Shown here: piece by piece, positions 7,963 to 16,973 of the stretch
Position numbering within the stretch: position 1 is the stretch's first letter
Layout: every line of letters starts with the position of its first letter
Assembly: GCA_002719335.1 (NCBI GenBank)
Contig: PBHE01000012.1
Coordinates: 1 to 41,256 of the forward strand
Length of the DNA stretch: 41,256 bases
Reading direction: 5' to 3'
DNA from: Acidimicrobiaceae bacterium
Lineage (GTDB): Bacteria; Actinomycetota; Acidimicrobiia; Acidimicrobiales; Poriferisodalaceae
Position numbers and translations under genes: made by a program
Notes under the pieces: generated by a model
Database searches by the model: none
Told to the model about the DNA's origin: nothing
The model's input: the letters and a program-made list of their open reading frames with translations, nothing else

Positions 7963-9602
7963 GGGCGTTTTTTTTGAATGCGTTGGGTCCACCACTGCAA
8001 AAGCTCATCTGAAGGCGTGTTGTAGGCCCGATTCATCACTTCGCCGAATTGAGTGATCGTGTCTGGGTTTCTGCCACTCGATTGGATCTGACGTGCCAGT
8101 TCTGCGCCTTCATCCCATCCTTTTGACGGCGCTGGTAGCGGTAATTCTGCTAACAGAGAAGCCCGCAACCGGACCGTTTCTTGGCTTAGTCCGGTACCTG
8201 CGGCGGCCGTAACAGCCCATGCGGATGCTGCTGGGGAGGCTACTGCTGCTAACAAATGCCAAAGGCGTGTTCGGTCCGTGGGCGTGATCGTGATCAATGG
8301 CGTCGATGGGAGCACATCACCACGCTGGTCGGCGTAGCACTCAATGACGCGGGTTTGGGTTGCTACTAGAACTTTGGGGTTTGATCGGCGCAGAAGCCAA
8401 TTTGCGAGCGGTCGCGGGGGTTGATCTTCAATTTCAATGACCGGCCGCCGGAATCGTTGTTTCGCGAATCTGATCTCAAGTTCGCCATACATGTACTGGA
8501 AGGGGTCGATGAGTCCGACGGTGGCGAGTCGGGGGCGGGAGTCAGCAACTTCTCCCTCTGTAACTCTTTTAGCCAACCAGTAATAGGCGTCTCTGAAATC
8601 GGCAGATATATCGGCGGCATCGCTAAGAGTGTGTCGACCAGTGAGTTGCACTCGAGGTGTGCCGTTTGCCGCCGCGAGGAGCGAAGCCCATTGTCCGTCT
8701 GGCGGTCGTGCAATCTGAAGTGTTTTCTCAGATCTGTGTCGAAGCACTTCGCAATAGCTGCGACGAGAACCGCCCAGTATTGGCGCTGATACGTCAACGG
8801 TGGCGGTATCAAATATCGATCGGCCACCTAGCCAAAGCGCCTTCGGAGGCAACGTCTTGTCGATCCACTCTCTTGCGGCTTGGCTCGAATCTGAGCCAAG
8901 AACGGAGGTTGGAATAATTAGCGCGATGCGACTCTTTTGGTGACCTAGTTCTATTCCCAGGAGGACAAAGAGCATGCTTTCGTCGATGTAGCCGTTGTAC
9001 CTAGGACCGAAGTGTTCCTTAAGAACTGCGGATCGGCGCTTATCGCGAGCAGTGTCGGATTTGAATTGGCCAAGAAACGGGGGATTGCCTACCACCGCGT
9101 CGCAGTTTCCGTACCATTCACGTGGTGTCTGTGTAAGTGCGTCTCCTTCAACAATGGAGTCCATGGTGGGCCAATGGTCGCCACGCCACGCGGCCCATAG
9201 TTGAAGGGTTGATCGAGCAACGGCCACACTTACCGGATCGATGTCAATTCCTCTCAGGTTTTGTGTGATCGAAGGCACTGATTCTCCGCTTTGGAACTTT
9301 CGTTCAGCGGCAGCTAACAAGAAAACGCCCGGACCCACTGATGGATCGCAGACTGTGTCCCCGGGCCCAATTTCTACTCGGTCGACGAGTTCTTCAGCGA
9401 CGTTGTACGGGGTGAAGACTGCGCCACTGGATCGCTGATCGGTAAGTTCCTCCTCGCGGAGCCGACCAAGATCCGCCAACTGCTTAAGTAGCTCTTCCCC
9501 GGTGTGACCTCGCTGTATCCGTTGAGCAACCTCACTCGCAGCTAGCGCTACGGGTGCGGGAAGGCCCGACGGATCAAATTTCAACTTTGCTGGCGTACCC
9601 AC
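7959..9602 (-). CDS. N6-adenine DNA methyltransferase, no partner nuclease
   Basis: A 547-aa class I DNA methyltransferase of the TaqI-like layout. Motif X is FTPYNVAEELV (63-73), motif I (SAM) is DPSVGPGVF (86-94), motif II is GIDIDP (118-123), and the catalytic motif IV is NPPF (173-176), marking N6-adenine amination-group transfer. The C-terminal half would be the target-recognition part. No PD-(D/E)XK or HNH nuclease motif is seen in it or next to it, so it is an orphan methylase or a decayed type IIG enzyme. GTG 9602 overlaps the end of the helicase gene by 22 bp without a Shine-Dalgarno, suggesting translational coupling. Confidence 0.8.
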   Translation of the reverse strand: MGTPAKLKFDPSGLPAPVALAASEVAQRIQRGHTGEELLKQLADLGRLREEELTDQRSSGAVFTPYNVAEELVDRVEIGPGDTVCDPSVGPGVFLLAAAERKFQSGESVPSITQNLRGIDIDPVSVAVARSTLQLWAAWRGDHWPTMDSIVEGDALTQTPREWYGNCDAVVGNPPFLGQFKSDTARDKRRSAVLKEHFGPRYNGYIDESMLFVLLGIELGHQKSRIALIIPTSVLGSDSSQAAREWIDKTLPPKALWLGGRSIFDTATVDVSAPILGGSRRSYCEVLRHRSEKTLQIARPPDGQWASLLAAANGTPRVQLTGRHTLSDAADISADFRDAYYWLAKRVTEGEVADSRPRLATVGLIDPFQYMYGELEIRFAKQRFRRPVIEIEDQPPRPLANWLLRRSNPKVLVATQTRVIECYADQRGDVLPSTPLITITPTDRTRLWHLLAAVASPAASAWAVTAAAGTGLSQETVRLRASLLAELPLPAPSKGWDEGAELARQIQSSGRNPDTITQFGEVMNRAYNTPSDELLQWWTQRIQKKRP

Positions 9603-10741
9603 GCCGGAAGGTCATCTAGTCGCACGTCATTTGAAAAGACCTCGTGGAGCGGGAGTTTTAGTCCTAATCGCCGTTGAAGTTGACGTACTTGGAGCTCTTC
9701 GTCCCACAAGAACATGGTGACTGCTGTTCCGGTGGCACCAGCGCGAGCTGTTCGTCCTGATCGATGCAAGTAGGTTTTGTGGTCTTCAGGCGGGTTGTAA
9801 TGGATAACAATGCCCACGTCGTCTATGTGGAGGCCGCGAGCTGCAACATCTGTAGCCACCAGCGCCTTGAGTTTTCCATTCGTAAAGTCATTGAGTGCTT
9901 TTTCTCGCTGGGTTTGGCGTAAATCGCCGTGGATGGCCGCCGCCTTCACGCCTTCGGACCGAAGTTCGCGTTCTAACTGGTCGGCACCTCGTTTTGTTCT
10001 CGTGAAGAGCAAGGTTTTACTGGCTTGGCCAATGATGCGTGCCGCGACCTGCACGCGGTTCATCTTGTGAACGGCCATAAAAACGTGGCCCATTTCGCTT
10101 ACGGTCACTTCAGGTTCGGAAACTTCGTGGAACACCGGATCGGCGAGGTGCCGTTTGACAACCGTGTCAACCGCTCCATCTAGGGTCGCTGAGAAAAGCA
10201 TTGTCTGGTGGTCTACGTGGATGTGTCGAAGTATCCATTCCACCTGAGGGAGAAACCCCATATCGGCCATCCGGTCGGCCTCATCAATGATGACACGCTC
10301 AACTAAAGCCACGTCTATTGCGCCTCTGTCGATCAAATCGATTAGCCGCCCGGGAGTGGCAATGATGATGTCTATCCCGTTGGCAATAGTCTCCATTTGT
10401 TTGTCGATGTTTGTGCCGCCGTACACCGCTATTGGACGCAATTTCCTCACGTCAGCTAACGGTCCCACCACCCCTGCTATTTGGTTGGCCAGTTCGCGGG
10501 TGGGAGTGAGCACCAAGGTTGTCGGGTTGCCTTGCTGATTGCGTTCAGTGTGCGCAATTGCGGGCAGGCTGAACGCGAGCGTCTTTCCTGATCCAGTTTT
10601 CGCTTTGCCGCACACATCTCGCCGAGCCATCGCGTCGCCGATTGCAAGAATCTGTATAGCGAAGGGCGATTCGATTCCTTGGCTGGCGAGGGCATCTATG
10701 AGGTCTTGGGGCACGCCGAGTTGGGCGAAGGTCGTTGTCAC
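9581..10741 (-). CDS. DEAD-box ATP-dependent RNA helicase (RhlE-like)
   Basis: A 386-aa two-domain RNA helicase with the full motif set: Q motif (FAIQ, Gln30), AKTGSGKT 47-54, PTRELA 80-85, DEAD 153-156, SAT 184-186, TDVAARG 297-303 and HRSGRTAR 326-333. It ends soon after domain 2, without the basic C-terminal tail of many RhlE proteins. Roles in ribosome assembly or mRNA turnover are the family norm. The start is GTG 10741 with neither a Shine-Dalgarno nor a clear leaderless box. It heads the helicase-methyltransferase-metX run on the minus strand. Confidence 0.92.
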   Translation of the reverse strand: MTTTFAQLGVPQDLIDALASQGIESPFAIQILAIGDAMARRDVCGKAKTGSGKTLAFSLPAIAHTERNQQGNPTTLVLTPTRELANQIAGVVGPLADVRKLRPIAVYGGTNIDKQMETIANGIDIIIATPGRLIDLIDRGAIDVALVERVIIDEADRMADMGFLPQVEWILRHIHVDHQTMLFSATLDGAVDTVVKRHLADPVFHEVSEPEVTVSEMGHVFMAVHKMNRVQVAARIIGQASKTLLFTRTKRGADQLERELRSEGVKAAAIHGDLRQTQREKALNDFTNGKLKALVATDVAARGLHIDDVGIVIHYNPPEDHKTYLHRSGRTARAGATGTAVTMFLWDEELQVRQLQRRLGLKLPLHEVFSNDVRLDDLPAWVRQQS

Positions 10742-10887
10742 TTAGGCGAACTTTCAAATGTTTGACGCTGAGGGGTCGGCGTCTTGGGTGGCCGCCTCGT
10801 GGCGACCGGGCGTCGCGTGGGGGACTGAAGTGAGAGTCCGCACCGCACTCATCTGACAGGGTACTCGGGACTTAGCCTTCATCGGGT

Positions 10888-12351
10888 TTAGTGCTGTCGG
10901 TATCGCAAGACGCGCCCTGCTCCGATTTGGGTGTGGTGTCCCTCGTGAAAGGCGAGTTGACCGTTCACCCATACGCTGTTGATACCCACCGATTCTCTTT
11001 TTGGGTCTTCGTAACTTGCGATGTCTAACACTAGTGAGGGGTCGAACAGCACTAAGTCAGCCCAATTGCCAACCGCGACTCGGCCTCGATCTCGAAGCCC
11101 ATGAACATCACACGATAAAGAAGTCATCCGCCGCACGGCACTTTCGAGATCAACCACGCCTTGTTCTCGAACGTAGCGGCCTAGAACACGTGGGAACGTT
11201 CCAAACAACCGAGGGTGGGGTCTTCCAGTTAGGTCAGGAATTCCGTCTGACCCAACCATGACCCGGTCGTGACGCAGGTTCGTCACCACGTCACCTTCGT
11301 CCATGGTGTGTTGAATACAGATTGTTTGTTTGCCCTCCGGCGCAGTGAGGATGTGTCGAACCGTTTCAGGTGCGCTGAGATCAAGCTCGCTCGCAATATC
11401 GATGAGCATGCGACCTTCGTATTCCCTAAAGGCGGGACAGGAGGCCAGTTGAATTGCTTGAGCAAGTTCGGGATCGGGGTTGTTTATGTCGAAGTATTGG
11501 ACCATCGGGCCGCTGCCTGCCGTATAGGGGTAGACGTCGAGAGTTACTTGTGCCCCCTGCGCCACCGCTGCGTCCACTTTCGCCAATGATTCGGTGACTT
11601 TCCCCCAATTGCGCCGGCCCGCTGCTTTGTGGTGGCTGATCTGCACCCATACGCCAGCTTCGGTGCCAATGTGAAGTGCTTCATCGACTGCTTCTAAAAG
11701 ATGATCATTTTCGTTACGCATATGCGTGGCGTAGATTCCCCCAAACGGAGCTACGACTTTGGCAAGGTTGAGAACCTCTTCCGTATCAGCCCACCGCCCT
11801 GGCCGATAAATCAATCCGGTTGAGAATCCGCACGCCCCTTGTTGCATAGCTAATTCGACGTGCTCCTGCATGCGCGAAAGCTGACGATCGTTGGGGGCTC
11901 CTCGCTCGCCTTTCATTTCCAAGGTCCGGATGGTGTTGTGACCTACAAGCATCATCGCGTTGACCGCTGGGTTTAATCCCTCGACCGCGTCGCGGTAACC
12001 GTCCAAGTCGCTCCAACTGGCCTCAACTCCTGAGAGATCTAGGGTGCTTTCTCCCGTTACCGCAGGAATAGCTGAGAAACCACAGTTCCCAACAACGACA
12101 CTGGTGCAACCTTGGGAAACTTTGAAGGTCATGTCCGGGTGTTGCACCAACGCGCCGTCATCGTGGGTATGCACATCCACAAAACCTGGTGCGAGAACCA
12201 GGTCGGCGGCATCGACTTCAAGGTCAATAGCAGAACCAGATATCTCGCCGATCTCAGTGATATGCCCGTCTTCAATTGATACGTCGCCGACGAATCGCGG
12301 GGCGCCTGTACCGTCGATGATGGTTGCGTTCCGGATGACAGTATCGGGCAT
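10888..12351 (-). CDS. N-acyl-D-amino-acid deacylase (D-aminoacylase)
   Basis: A 487-aa metal-dependent amidohydrolase. HTHDD (61-65) supplies the paired histidines, Cys90 in VVGNCGFS is the family's metal cysteine, further His residues lie in YATHMRNE and QISHHKAAG, and the late Asp lies in MVGSDGIPD. DADL-type C-terminus residues (GRVAVGNWADLVLFDP) restore the small beta domain. It would hydrolyse N-acyl-D-amino acids or related amides in the cytosol, perhaps in peptidoglycan or D-amino acid turnover. ATG 12351 has TAGGCT 6 nt upstream, so it is read as leaderless and divergent from the GMC oxidoreductase. Confidence 0.87.
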   Translation of the reverse strand: MPDTVIRNATIIDGTGAPRFVGDVSIEDGHITEIGEISGSAIDLEVDAADLVLAPGFVDVHTHDDGALVQHPDMTFKVSQGCTSVVVGNCGFSAIPAVTGESTLDLSGVEASWSDLDGYRDAVEGLNPAVNAMMLVGHNTIRTLEMKGERGAPNDRQLSRMQEHVELAMQQGACGFSTGLIYRPGRWADTEEVLNLAKVVAPFGGIYATHMRNENDHLLEAVDEALHIGTEAGVWVQISHHKAAGRRNWGKVTESLAKVDAAVAQGAQVTLDVYPYTAGSGPMVQYFDINNPDPELAQAIQLASCPAFREYEGRMLIDIASELDLSAPETVRHILTAPEGKQTICIQHTMDEGDVVTNLRHDRVMVGSDGIPDLTGRPHPRLFGTFPRVLGRYVREQGVVDLESAVRRMTSLSCDVHGLRDRGRVAVGNWADLVLFDPSLVLDIASYEDPKRESVGINSVWVNGQLAFHEGHHTQIGAGRVLRYRQH

Positions 12352-12357
12352 CTAAGG

Positions 12358-12363
12358 AGCCTA
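12358..12363 (-). promoter_or_regulatory. leaderless -10 box of the D-aminoacylase gene
   Basis: TAGGCT on the minus strand with 6 nt to ATG 12351; no Shine-Dalgarno. Confidence 0.55.
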
Positions 12364-12401
12364 GGTCACATCATCAATGGGCTCTCGGTGACTTCTGCCA
12401 C

Positions 12402-12407
12402 TAGTTT
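12402..12407 (+). promoter_or_regulatory. leaderless -10 box of the GMC oxidoreductase gene
   Basis: TAGTTT with 7 nt to GTG 12415. It favours that GTG over the one at 12388, which has no start signal. Confidence 0.5.
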
Positions 12408-12414
12408 CGTCCCG

Positions 12415-13959
12415 GTGGCTAACGAGGTGAGTTACGAGGTAATTGTGGTCGGGGCAGGTGCATCGGGGTCACCGTTAGCGGCTCGTCTAAGCGAAGATCC
12501 CAATCGGCAAGTGCTGTTGCTCGAGGCTGGCCCTGATTATTCGGCCATAGCTGATACCCCCGCTGATCTTCGCAACGGTCATCACAACAGTGTCGTAGAC
12601 CACGATTGGGAACTTGAGTACTCCCCAACCAAGCAACGTCCTGGACAACCTCTGCCAAGGGGACGAGTGACCGGTGGTTCAAGTGCAGTCAACACGTGCA
12701 TTTTTTTGCGTGGAATTCCCGAAGATTATGCTGAGTGGGCTAGTCGCGGAAATCCAGAATGGGCGTGGGAAAACGTCTTGGAGACCTTCTGTCGCCTTGA
12801 GCGTGATCTTGACTTTGGCAACGAGCCATACCATGGCGATGCTGGGCCAATTAGCGTCCGTCGATACCCTCACGATGAACTCACCGAGTTACATCAAGCA
12901 TTTCTTGCTACCGCAGATGAACTCGGTTTCCCTGAGTGCCCGGATCAGAACGATCCGTTGGCGTGGGGCGCGGGCCCTCAGCCAATGAACAAACTTGGTC
13001 AACTTCGCATTTCGACAGCTTCTGCGTATCTCGCTCCCGCCCGCTTGCGACCCAACCTTGAGATTCGCGGCGGTTGCCACACAAATCGTCTGCTGATCAA
13101 GCGCGGGCGCGTCATCGGAGTCGAGGTAGTTCATGCAGATGGATCTCTTGAACAAATCCAGGCAAATTTGATTGTGTTGTGTGCGGGGGCGATTCACACG
13201 CCCGGGATCCTTTTAAGGTCTGGCATTGGTCCTGTTGAAGATCTGAACCGACTCGGTGTGGACGTGATCGCCGATGTCCCGGGGGTGGGACGAAACTTGT
13301 CAGATCATCCGGCAATAATAGTGTTGTGTCGTCCAACTCACCTCGAACTGGTTGCGGGCAATCAACCGATTATTCAGACGATTCTGAGGTATACCGCCCC
13401 GGCAAGCGATCAGCGAATGGACCTACAGATAGAGCAGTTGACGTTTGCTGGGAGAGAGAACCTTCCTTATTTCGGTGTGGCCGCTGTTCTCGAGCAAGTA
13501 GACGGCGTCGGGGAACTGATTTTTCCAAGCGCCGACCCCTTCGCGTCGCCTCAGATTAGTTCTCGGTTCTGTGAGCATGATGGGGACGCGACGCGTCTAG
13601 CCGACGGATTTTCCGATGCGCTTCGTTTCACAGACGCGGGACCATTGGGAGCGTTAACCGAAGAAGTTGTCTTTCCCGATATGCAGCGAGTATCGCACCG
13701 AGATGAAGTTGTGGCTTTGCTTCGTCGTTTCGCCGCGTCTGGTTACCACCCGTGTGGAACTGCTCGGATGGGTCCACCCGACGATCCGACCTCAGTGGTG
13801 GATCAATACGGCCGGTGTCATGCGCTAGACGGGCTAGTGGTGGCCGACGCGTCAATCTTCCCCACGGTGCCAAGAGCGAATACCAACCCGACTTCGATCA
13901 TGGTCGGGGAAACAATCGGTGAATGGTTGAGAACCGAACCCAGCCGTTACGGCTTGTGA
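12415..13959 (+). CDS. GMC-family FAD oxidoreductase (choline dehydrogenase/alcohol oxidase-like)
   Basis: A 514-aa flavoenzyme. The FAD Rossmann motif VVGAGASGSPLAARL begins about ten residues from the start, followed by LEAGPD and the GMC signature around GRVTGGSSAVN. C-terminal YHPCGTARMGP holds the catalytic histidine, and PRANTNPTSIMVGE closes the FAD site. It oxidises an alcohol; the substrate is unknown. The frame is open to GTG 12388, but GTG 12415 has a TAGTTT box 7 nt upstream and gives the expected short N-terminus. The HAD phosphatase overlaps its 3' end, so they form one transcript. Confidence 0.88.
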   Translation: MANEVSYEVIVVGAGASGSPLAARLSEDPNRQVLLLEAGPDYSAIADTPADLRNGHHNSVVDHDWELEYSPTKQRPGQPLPRGRVTGGSSAVNTCIFLRGIPEDYAEWASRGNPEWAWENVLETFCRLERDLDFGNEPYHGDAGPISVRRYPHDELTELHQAFLATADELGFPECPDQNDPLAWGAGPQPMNKLGQLRISTASAYLAPARLRPNLEIRGGCHTNRLLIKRGRVIGVEVVHADGSLEQIQANLIVLCAGAIHTPGILLRSGIGPVEDLNRLGVDVIADVPGVGRNLSDHPAIIVLCRPTHLELVAGNQPIIQTILRYTAPASDQRMDLQIEQLTFAGRENLPYFGVAAVLEQVDGVGELIFPSADPFASPQISSRFCEHDGDATRLADGFSDALRFTDAGPLGALTEEVVFPDMQRVSHRDEVVALLRRFAASGYHPCGTARMGPPDDPTSVVDQYGRCHALDGLVVADASIFPTVPRANTNPTSIMVGETIGEWLRTEPSRYGL

Positions 13960-14765
13960 ACATCCGTCCTTCGATCCAACAAGTGGCCTTAGTAGCTACT
14001 GATTTTGATGGCACTCTTTTGGGTGCCGAGCGAGAGATCTCACAACCCACCAAAGAGGTTCTTGGTCGGCTGATCGAGTTCGATATCGAATTCGTTGTCG
14101 TGACAGGACGACCGCCCCGGTACTGCAAATCGATACCTGAACAAGCGGGGATCCCCACGACGTTGGTGTGCGCTAATGGCGCGGTGGCTTACGACCCTGT
14201 GAGAGACATCACAACACAGTTTGCGACCCTGGATTTGTCCGATGCGCGCACCTTGTTAACAGAAATCCGCGACGCCCATCCGGATGCCGGTTTTTGCGCT
14301 GAAATGGCTGACGACTTTGTGGCCGAACGCAGATGGTTGCAACAAGCGGGCCGAGCAACTGAGACCGATATTTTTGACTTAATTCCGTTGCTTGACCATC
14401 GCGTACACAAGCTCCTGGTGAACCTGCCTGACCTTTCCGCGGATGAAACGATGGCTGTCCTCAATCCCTTAATCAACGGGCGAGCAAACGTGATGCACGC
14501 CGGACTTCCTTTTATCGAACTAATGCCCCCAGGTGTTGACAAGGCTTTCGGCCTAAAGAGGTTGTGTGACCTACGCCGAATCACTCCGGAGCAAGTGGTG
14601 GCTTTTGGTGACATGCCCAACGACAATGCGATGCTTGAGTTTGCTGGTTGGGGGGTCGCAGTAGCTAACGCTCATCCCAATACTCAAAGCGTCGCCGATG
14701 AAGTGACTTGTACCAATGTCGCAGATGGTGTCGCGAAAGTTCTCGCAGAAATGATGGGTGGTTAA
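13923..14765 (+). CDS. Cof-type HAD phosphatase
   Basis: A 280-aa HAD hydrolase of the Cof/IIB subfamily. Motif I is DFDGTLLG (nucleophile Asp27, acid Asp29), motif II VVTGRPP, motif III Lys in MPPGVDKAFGL, and motif IV GDMPNDNAML. Such enzymes dephosphorylate sugar phosphates or cofactors, usually with broad range. ATG 13923 overlaps the GMC gene by 37 bp; GTG 13956, which overlaps its stop as GTGA, is an equally plausible coupled start. The stop overlaps the convergent dapE stop by 4 bp. Confidence 0.88.
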   Translation: MVENRTQPLRLVNIRPSIQQVALVATDFDGTLLGAEREISQPTKEVLGRLIEFDIEFVVVTGRPPRYCKSIPEQAGIPTTLVCANGAVAYDPVRDITTQFATLDLSDARTLLTEIRDAHPDAGFCAEMADDFVAERRWLQQAGRATETDIFDLIPLLDHRVHKLLVNLPDLSADETMAVLNPLINGRANVMHAGLPFIELMPPGVDKAFGLKRLCDLRRITPEQVVAFGDMPNDNAMLEFAGWGVAVANAHPNTQSVADEVTCTNVADGVAKVLAEMMGG

Positions 14766-15817
14766 TCCACACCAGTCGTCAGCAAGTCCAATAACGCGCC
14801 GTGCACAAGTTCTATCTCTTGACGTTCCACGAACTCATTTCGAGTATGGGCTATCGAGGGGTCGCCAGCTCCAAAGTTCGAGGCAGGAATGCCGTGCTCG
14901 GCGAAGCGGGCAACGTCGGTCCAACCCAGCTTCGCTCGGACTTCGAGCTCGTTGCGGGTAATTAGGGTCCGTAAAAGTGGGTGACTGAGCGCGGGCATCG
15001 CTCCTTGGGCATGATCATCAATGATTAGCTCGTCATAGGGTTCGAGTTGTTCCGCTACATGGCTTTGCGCTTCCTCAGGGCTGCGATCGGGCGCGTATCT
15101 TAGGTTGACAGTAAGGGTTGCTTCATCGGGCACGACGTTGCCTGCCACGCCGCCTTCGACATATACCGCTTGTATTGCTTCGCGATATTCGCAGCCGTCG
15201 ACTACCGGACGCCGTCCTTCGTAGCCGTTCAGGGATTCCAGCACACGCCCCAGTCGATGAATGGCGTTGAGGCCTTTCCATGGTCGGGCGGTGTGGGCGC
15301 GCTCGCCTTTGTAGACCGCCTTCACGCGAAGGGTTCCCTGACATCCCGCCTCAATGGTTGCCGACGTTGGCTCACCCAACAGCGCGACATCGCCTGCAAC
15401 CAGTTCGGGTCGAAGATCGAATAACTGTTTCAGTCCATTGTGTTGGGCTGCCACTTCCTCACAGGAATAAAAAACGTAGGTCACGTCGACTGCGGATTCG
15501 TCTACAGCGAGAGCCGTCGCCAGCTGAGCAGCGAGGCCGCCCTTCATGTCGCAAGCGCCTAGGCCGTAGAGGCGGTCTCCTTCGATTCGGGCGCCTTGAT
15601 TGTTGTTCGCCGGGACGGTGTCTAGGTGGCCGGCAATAACAATCCGGTGTTCTCTACCTTGTTCAGAACGTGCGACGACGTTGTCTCCGAGACGGTGCAC
15701 AGCCAAATGGGAAGCTGTGTGGAGACGTGATTCGAAAAGATCAGCCAGAGCTGTTTCTTGATGACTCTCTGATGGCACATCAACCAGTTCGGCCGCCAAG
15801 TCGAGAAGGTCGATCAC
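14762..15817 (-). CDS. dapE: succinyl-diaminopimelate desuccinylase
   Basis: A 351-aa M20 metallopeptidase-fold enzyme that removes succinate from N-succinyl-LL-DAP. Zinc ligands are visible as His in AGHLDTVP, Asp in GACDMKGG, the Glu pair in SCEEV, Glu in LGEPT, and the final His in AHTRNEFVE. It sits directly after dapC and in the same run as dapF, which supports the DAP assignment over a general deacetylase. The frame is open to TTG 15865, overlapping dapC, but GTG 15817 matches the family N-terminus (IDLLDLAAELVD). Neither start has a Shine-Dalgarno. Confidence 0.9.
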   Translation of the reverse strand: MIDLLDLAAELVDVPSESHQETALADLFESRLHTASHLAVHRLGDNVVARSEQGREHRIVIAGHLDTVPANNNQGARIEGDRLYGLGACDMKGGLAAQLATALAVDESAVDVTYVFYSCEEVAAQHNGLKQLFDLRPELVAGDVALLGEPTSATIEAGCQGTLRVKAVYKGERAHTARPWKGLNAIHRLGRVLESLNGYEGRRPVVDGCEYREAIQAVYVEGGVAGNVVPDEATLTVNLRYAPDRSPEEAQSHVAEQLEPYDELIIDDHAQGAMPALSHPLLRTLITRNELEVRAKLGWTDVARFAEHGIPASNFGAGDPSIAHTRNEFVERQEIELVHGALLDLLTTGVD

Positions 15818-15851
15818 TGGTCCAAGGGTACGGTCTGATCGTGAAGAGCCA

Positions 15852-16973
15852 TCAACTCGTTCCAAGTCGTTGCTCTAAGAGTCCGATTCTTTCATCAGGT
15901 TGGACTGCAGCGACACGCACGTGCTCTGCACCGCTCGACCCGTAGAACTCGCCTGGTGAAGCCAGGAGACCGATTTGCTCGACGAGCTGACGGGTAAAGG
16001 CCCAAGCATCACCATTGGGAGCGAGCACCCAAAGATAGAAACCCCCTCTAGGGAGAGTCGTTTCGACTCCCATCGTCGTCATCACCTTTGATAAGCGATG
16101 AAGACGGGCGAGATAGGTTTCCCGTTGCTTGTTCACATGTTCTTGGTCGGAGAGCGCGGCGATGGCTGCGGCTTGTGCCGGCCCGGGCACCATAAAACCT
16201 GCGTGCTTGCGGACTTCGCGCAGGTAGCCAACCAGGTCAGGGTCACCCGCGTAGAAACCCACACGAACTCCAGCAAGATTCGACCGTTTCGATAGCGAGT
16301 GCACGGCGACCACGCCTTGGGTACCTGTAGCCAGAATGGTGCGGGGAGGCCCATCCCATGTGAATTCGCAGTAACACTCGTCGCTAAATACCGGCACTTG
16401 GTGCGATCGTCCCCATGCCGCTGCTGCTTCTAGATCATCAAGGCCGCCGGCTGGATTTCCTGGGGTATTGACCCACAAGAGAAGAGCGCGAGCGCGGTCT
16501 CGAGGGGAGATGGCGTCTAGTCGTATAGACCAATTTGCATCCACTGGTACTGGAACAGCGCGACAACCCGCCAATACCGCTCCCATTTCATAGCTCGGGT
16601 AGCTAATCGCTGGATATAAAACAGTGTCGCGGTCGGGGTGTCGCAATTTCATCCAGTGAGGTAGCCCTACGACGAATTCCTTGGTACCTACCGCGGCCGC
16701 AATCTCCTGGCCTGGGTCCAACTGACAACCGAGTCGGATCGACATCCATTCCGCGACCGTTTCTCTAAATTCGGGGGTTCCGATAGACGGCGGATAGCCG
16801 CGTTCTGTGTCTGAGTTGCCTAGAGCTGCGACAACTCCAGGAGGTGGCGCGTCAAAGGGTGTCCCAATTGAACAGTCGACAATTCCGCCTTGGTGGTGGG
16901 CGCCCAAAGGTTTGAGTTCATCGAGTCGGTCGTAGGGGTAAGGCGGCGGGTTGAAGCCTTTCTTCTCTGTCAT
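15852..16973 (-). CDS. dapC: succinyl-diaminopimelate aminotransferase (class I PLP)
   Basis: A 373-aa class I/II aminotransferase with the PLP lysine at Lys229 in SLSKRSNLAG, the NTPGNPAG motif at 169-176 and DECYCEF at 198-204. The N-terminus (PPPYPYDRLDELK) and the position between hflX and dapE are those of actinobacterial DapC, which converts N-succinyl-2-amino-6-ketopimelate to N-succinyl-LL-DAP. The start overlaps the hflX stop as ATGA. Without an enzyme assay the exact substrate is inferred from context. Confidence 0.85.
   Translation of the reverse strand: MTEKKGFNPPPYPYDRLDELKPLGAHHQGGIVDCSIGTPFDAPPPGVVAALGNSDTERGYPPSIGTPEFRETVAEWMSIRLGCQLDPGQEIAAAVGTKEFVVGLPHWMKLRHPDRDTVLYPAISYPSYEMGAVLAGCRAVPVPVDANWSIRLDAISPRDRARALLLWVNTPGNPAGGLDDLEAAAAWGRSHQVPVFSDECYCEFTWDGPPRTILATGTQGVVAVHSLSKRSNLAGVRVGFYAGDPDLVGYLREVRKHAGFMVPGPAQAAAIAALSDQEHVNKQRETYLARLHRLSKVMTTMGVETTLPRGGFYLWVLAPNGDAWAFTRQLVEQIGLLASPGEFYGSSGAEHVRVAAVQPDERIGLLEQRLGTS

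Noticed and set aside
15850-15852. ATG overlapping the dapC stop as a dapE start
   Set aside because: It is out of frame with DapE.
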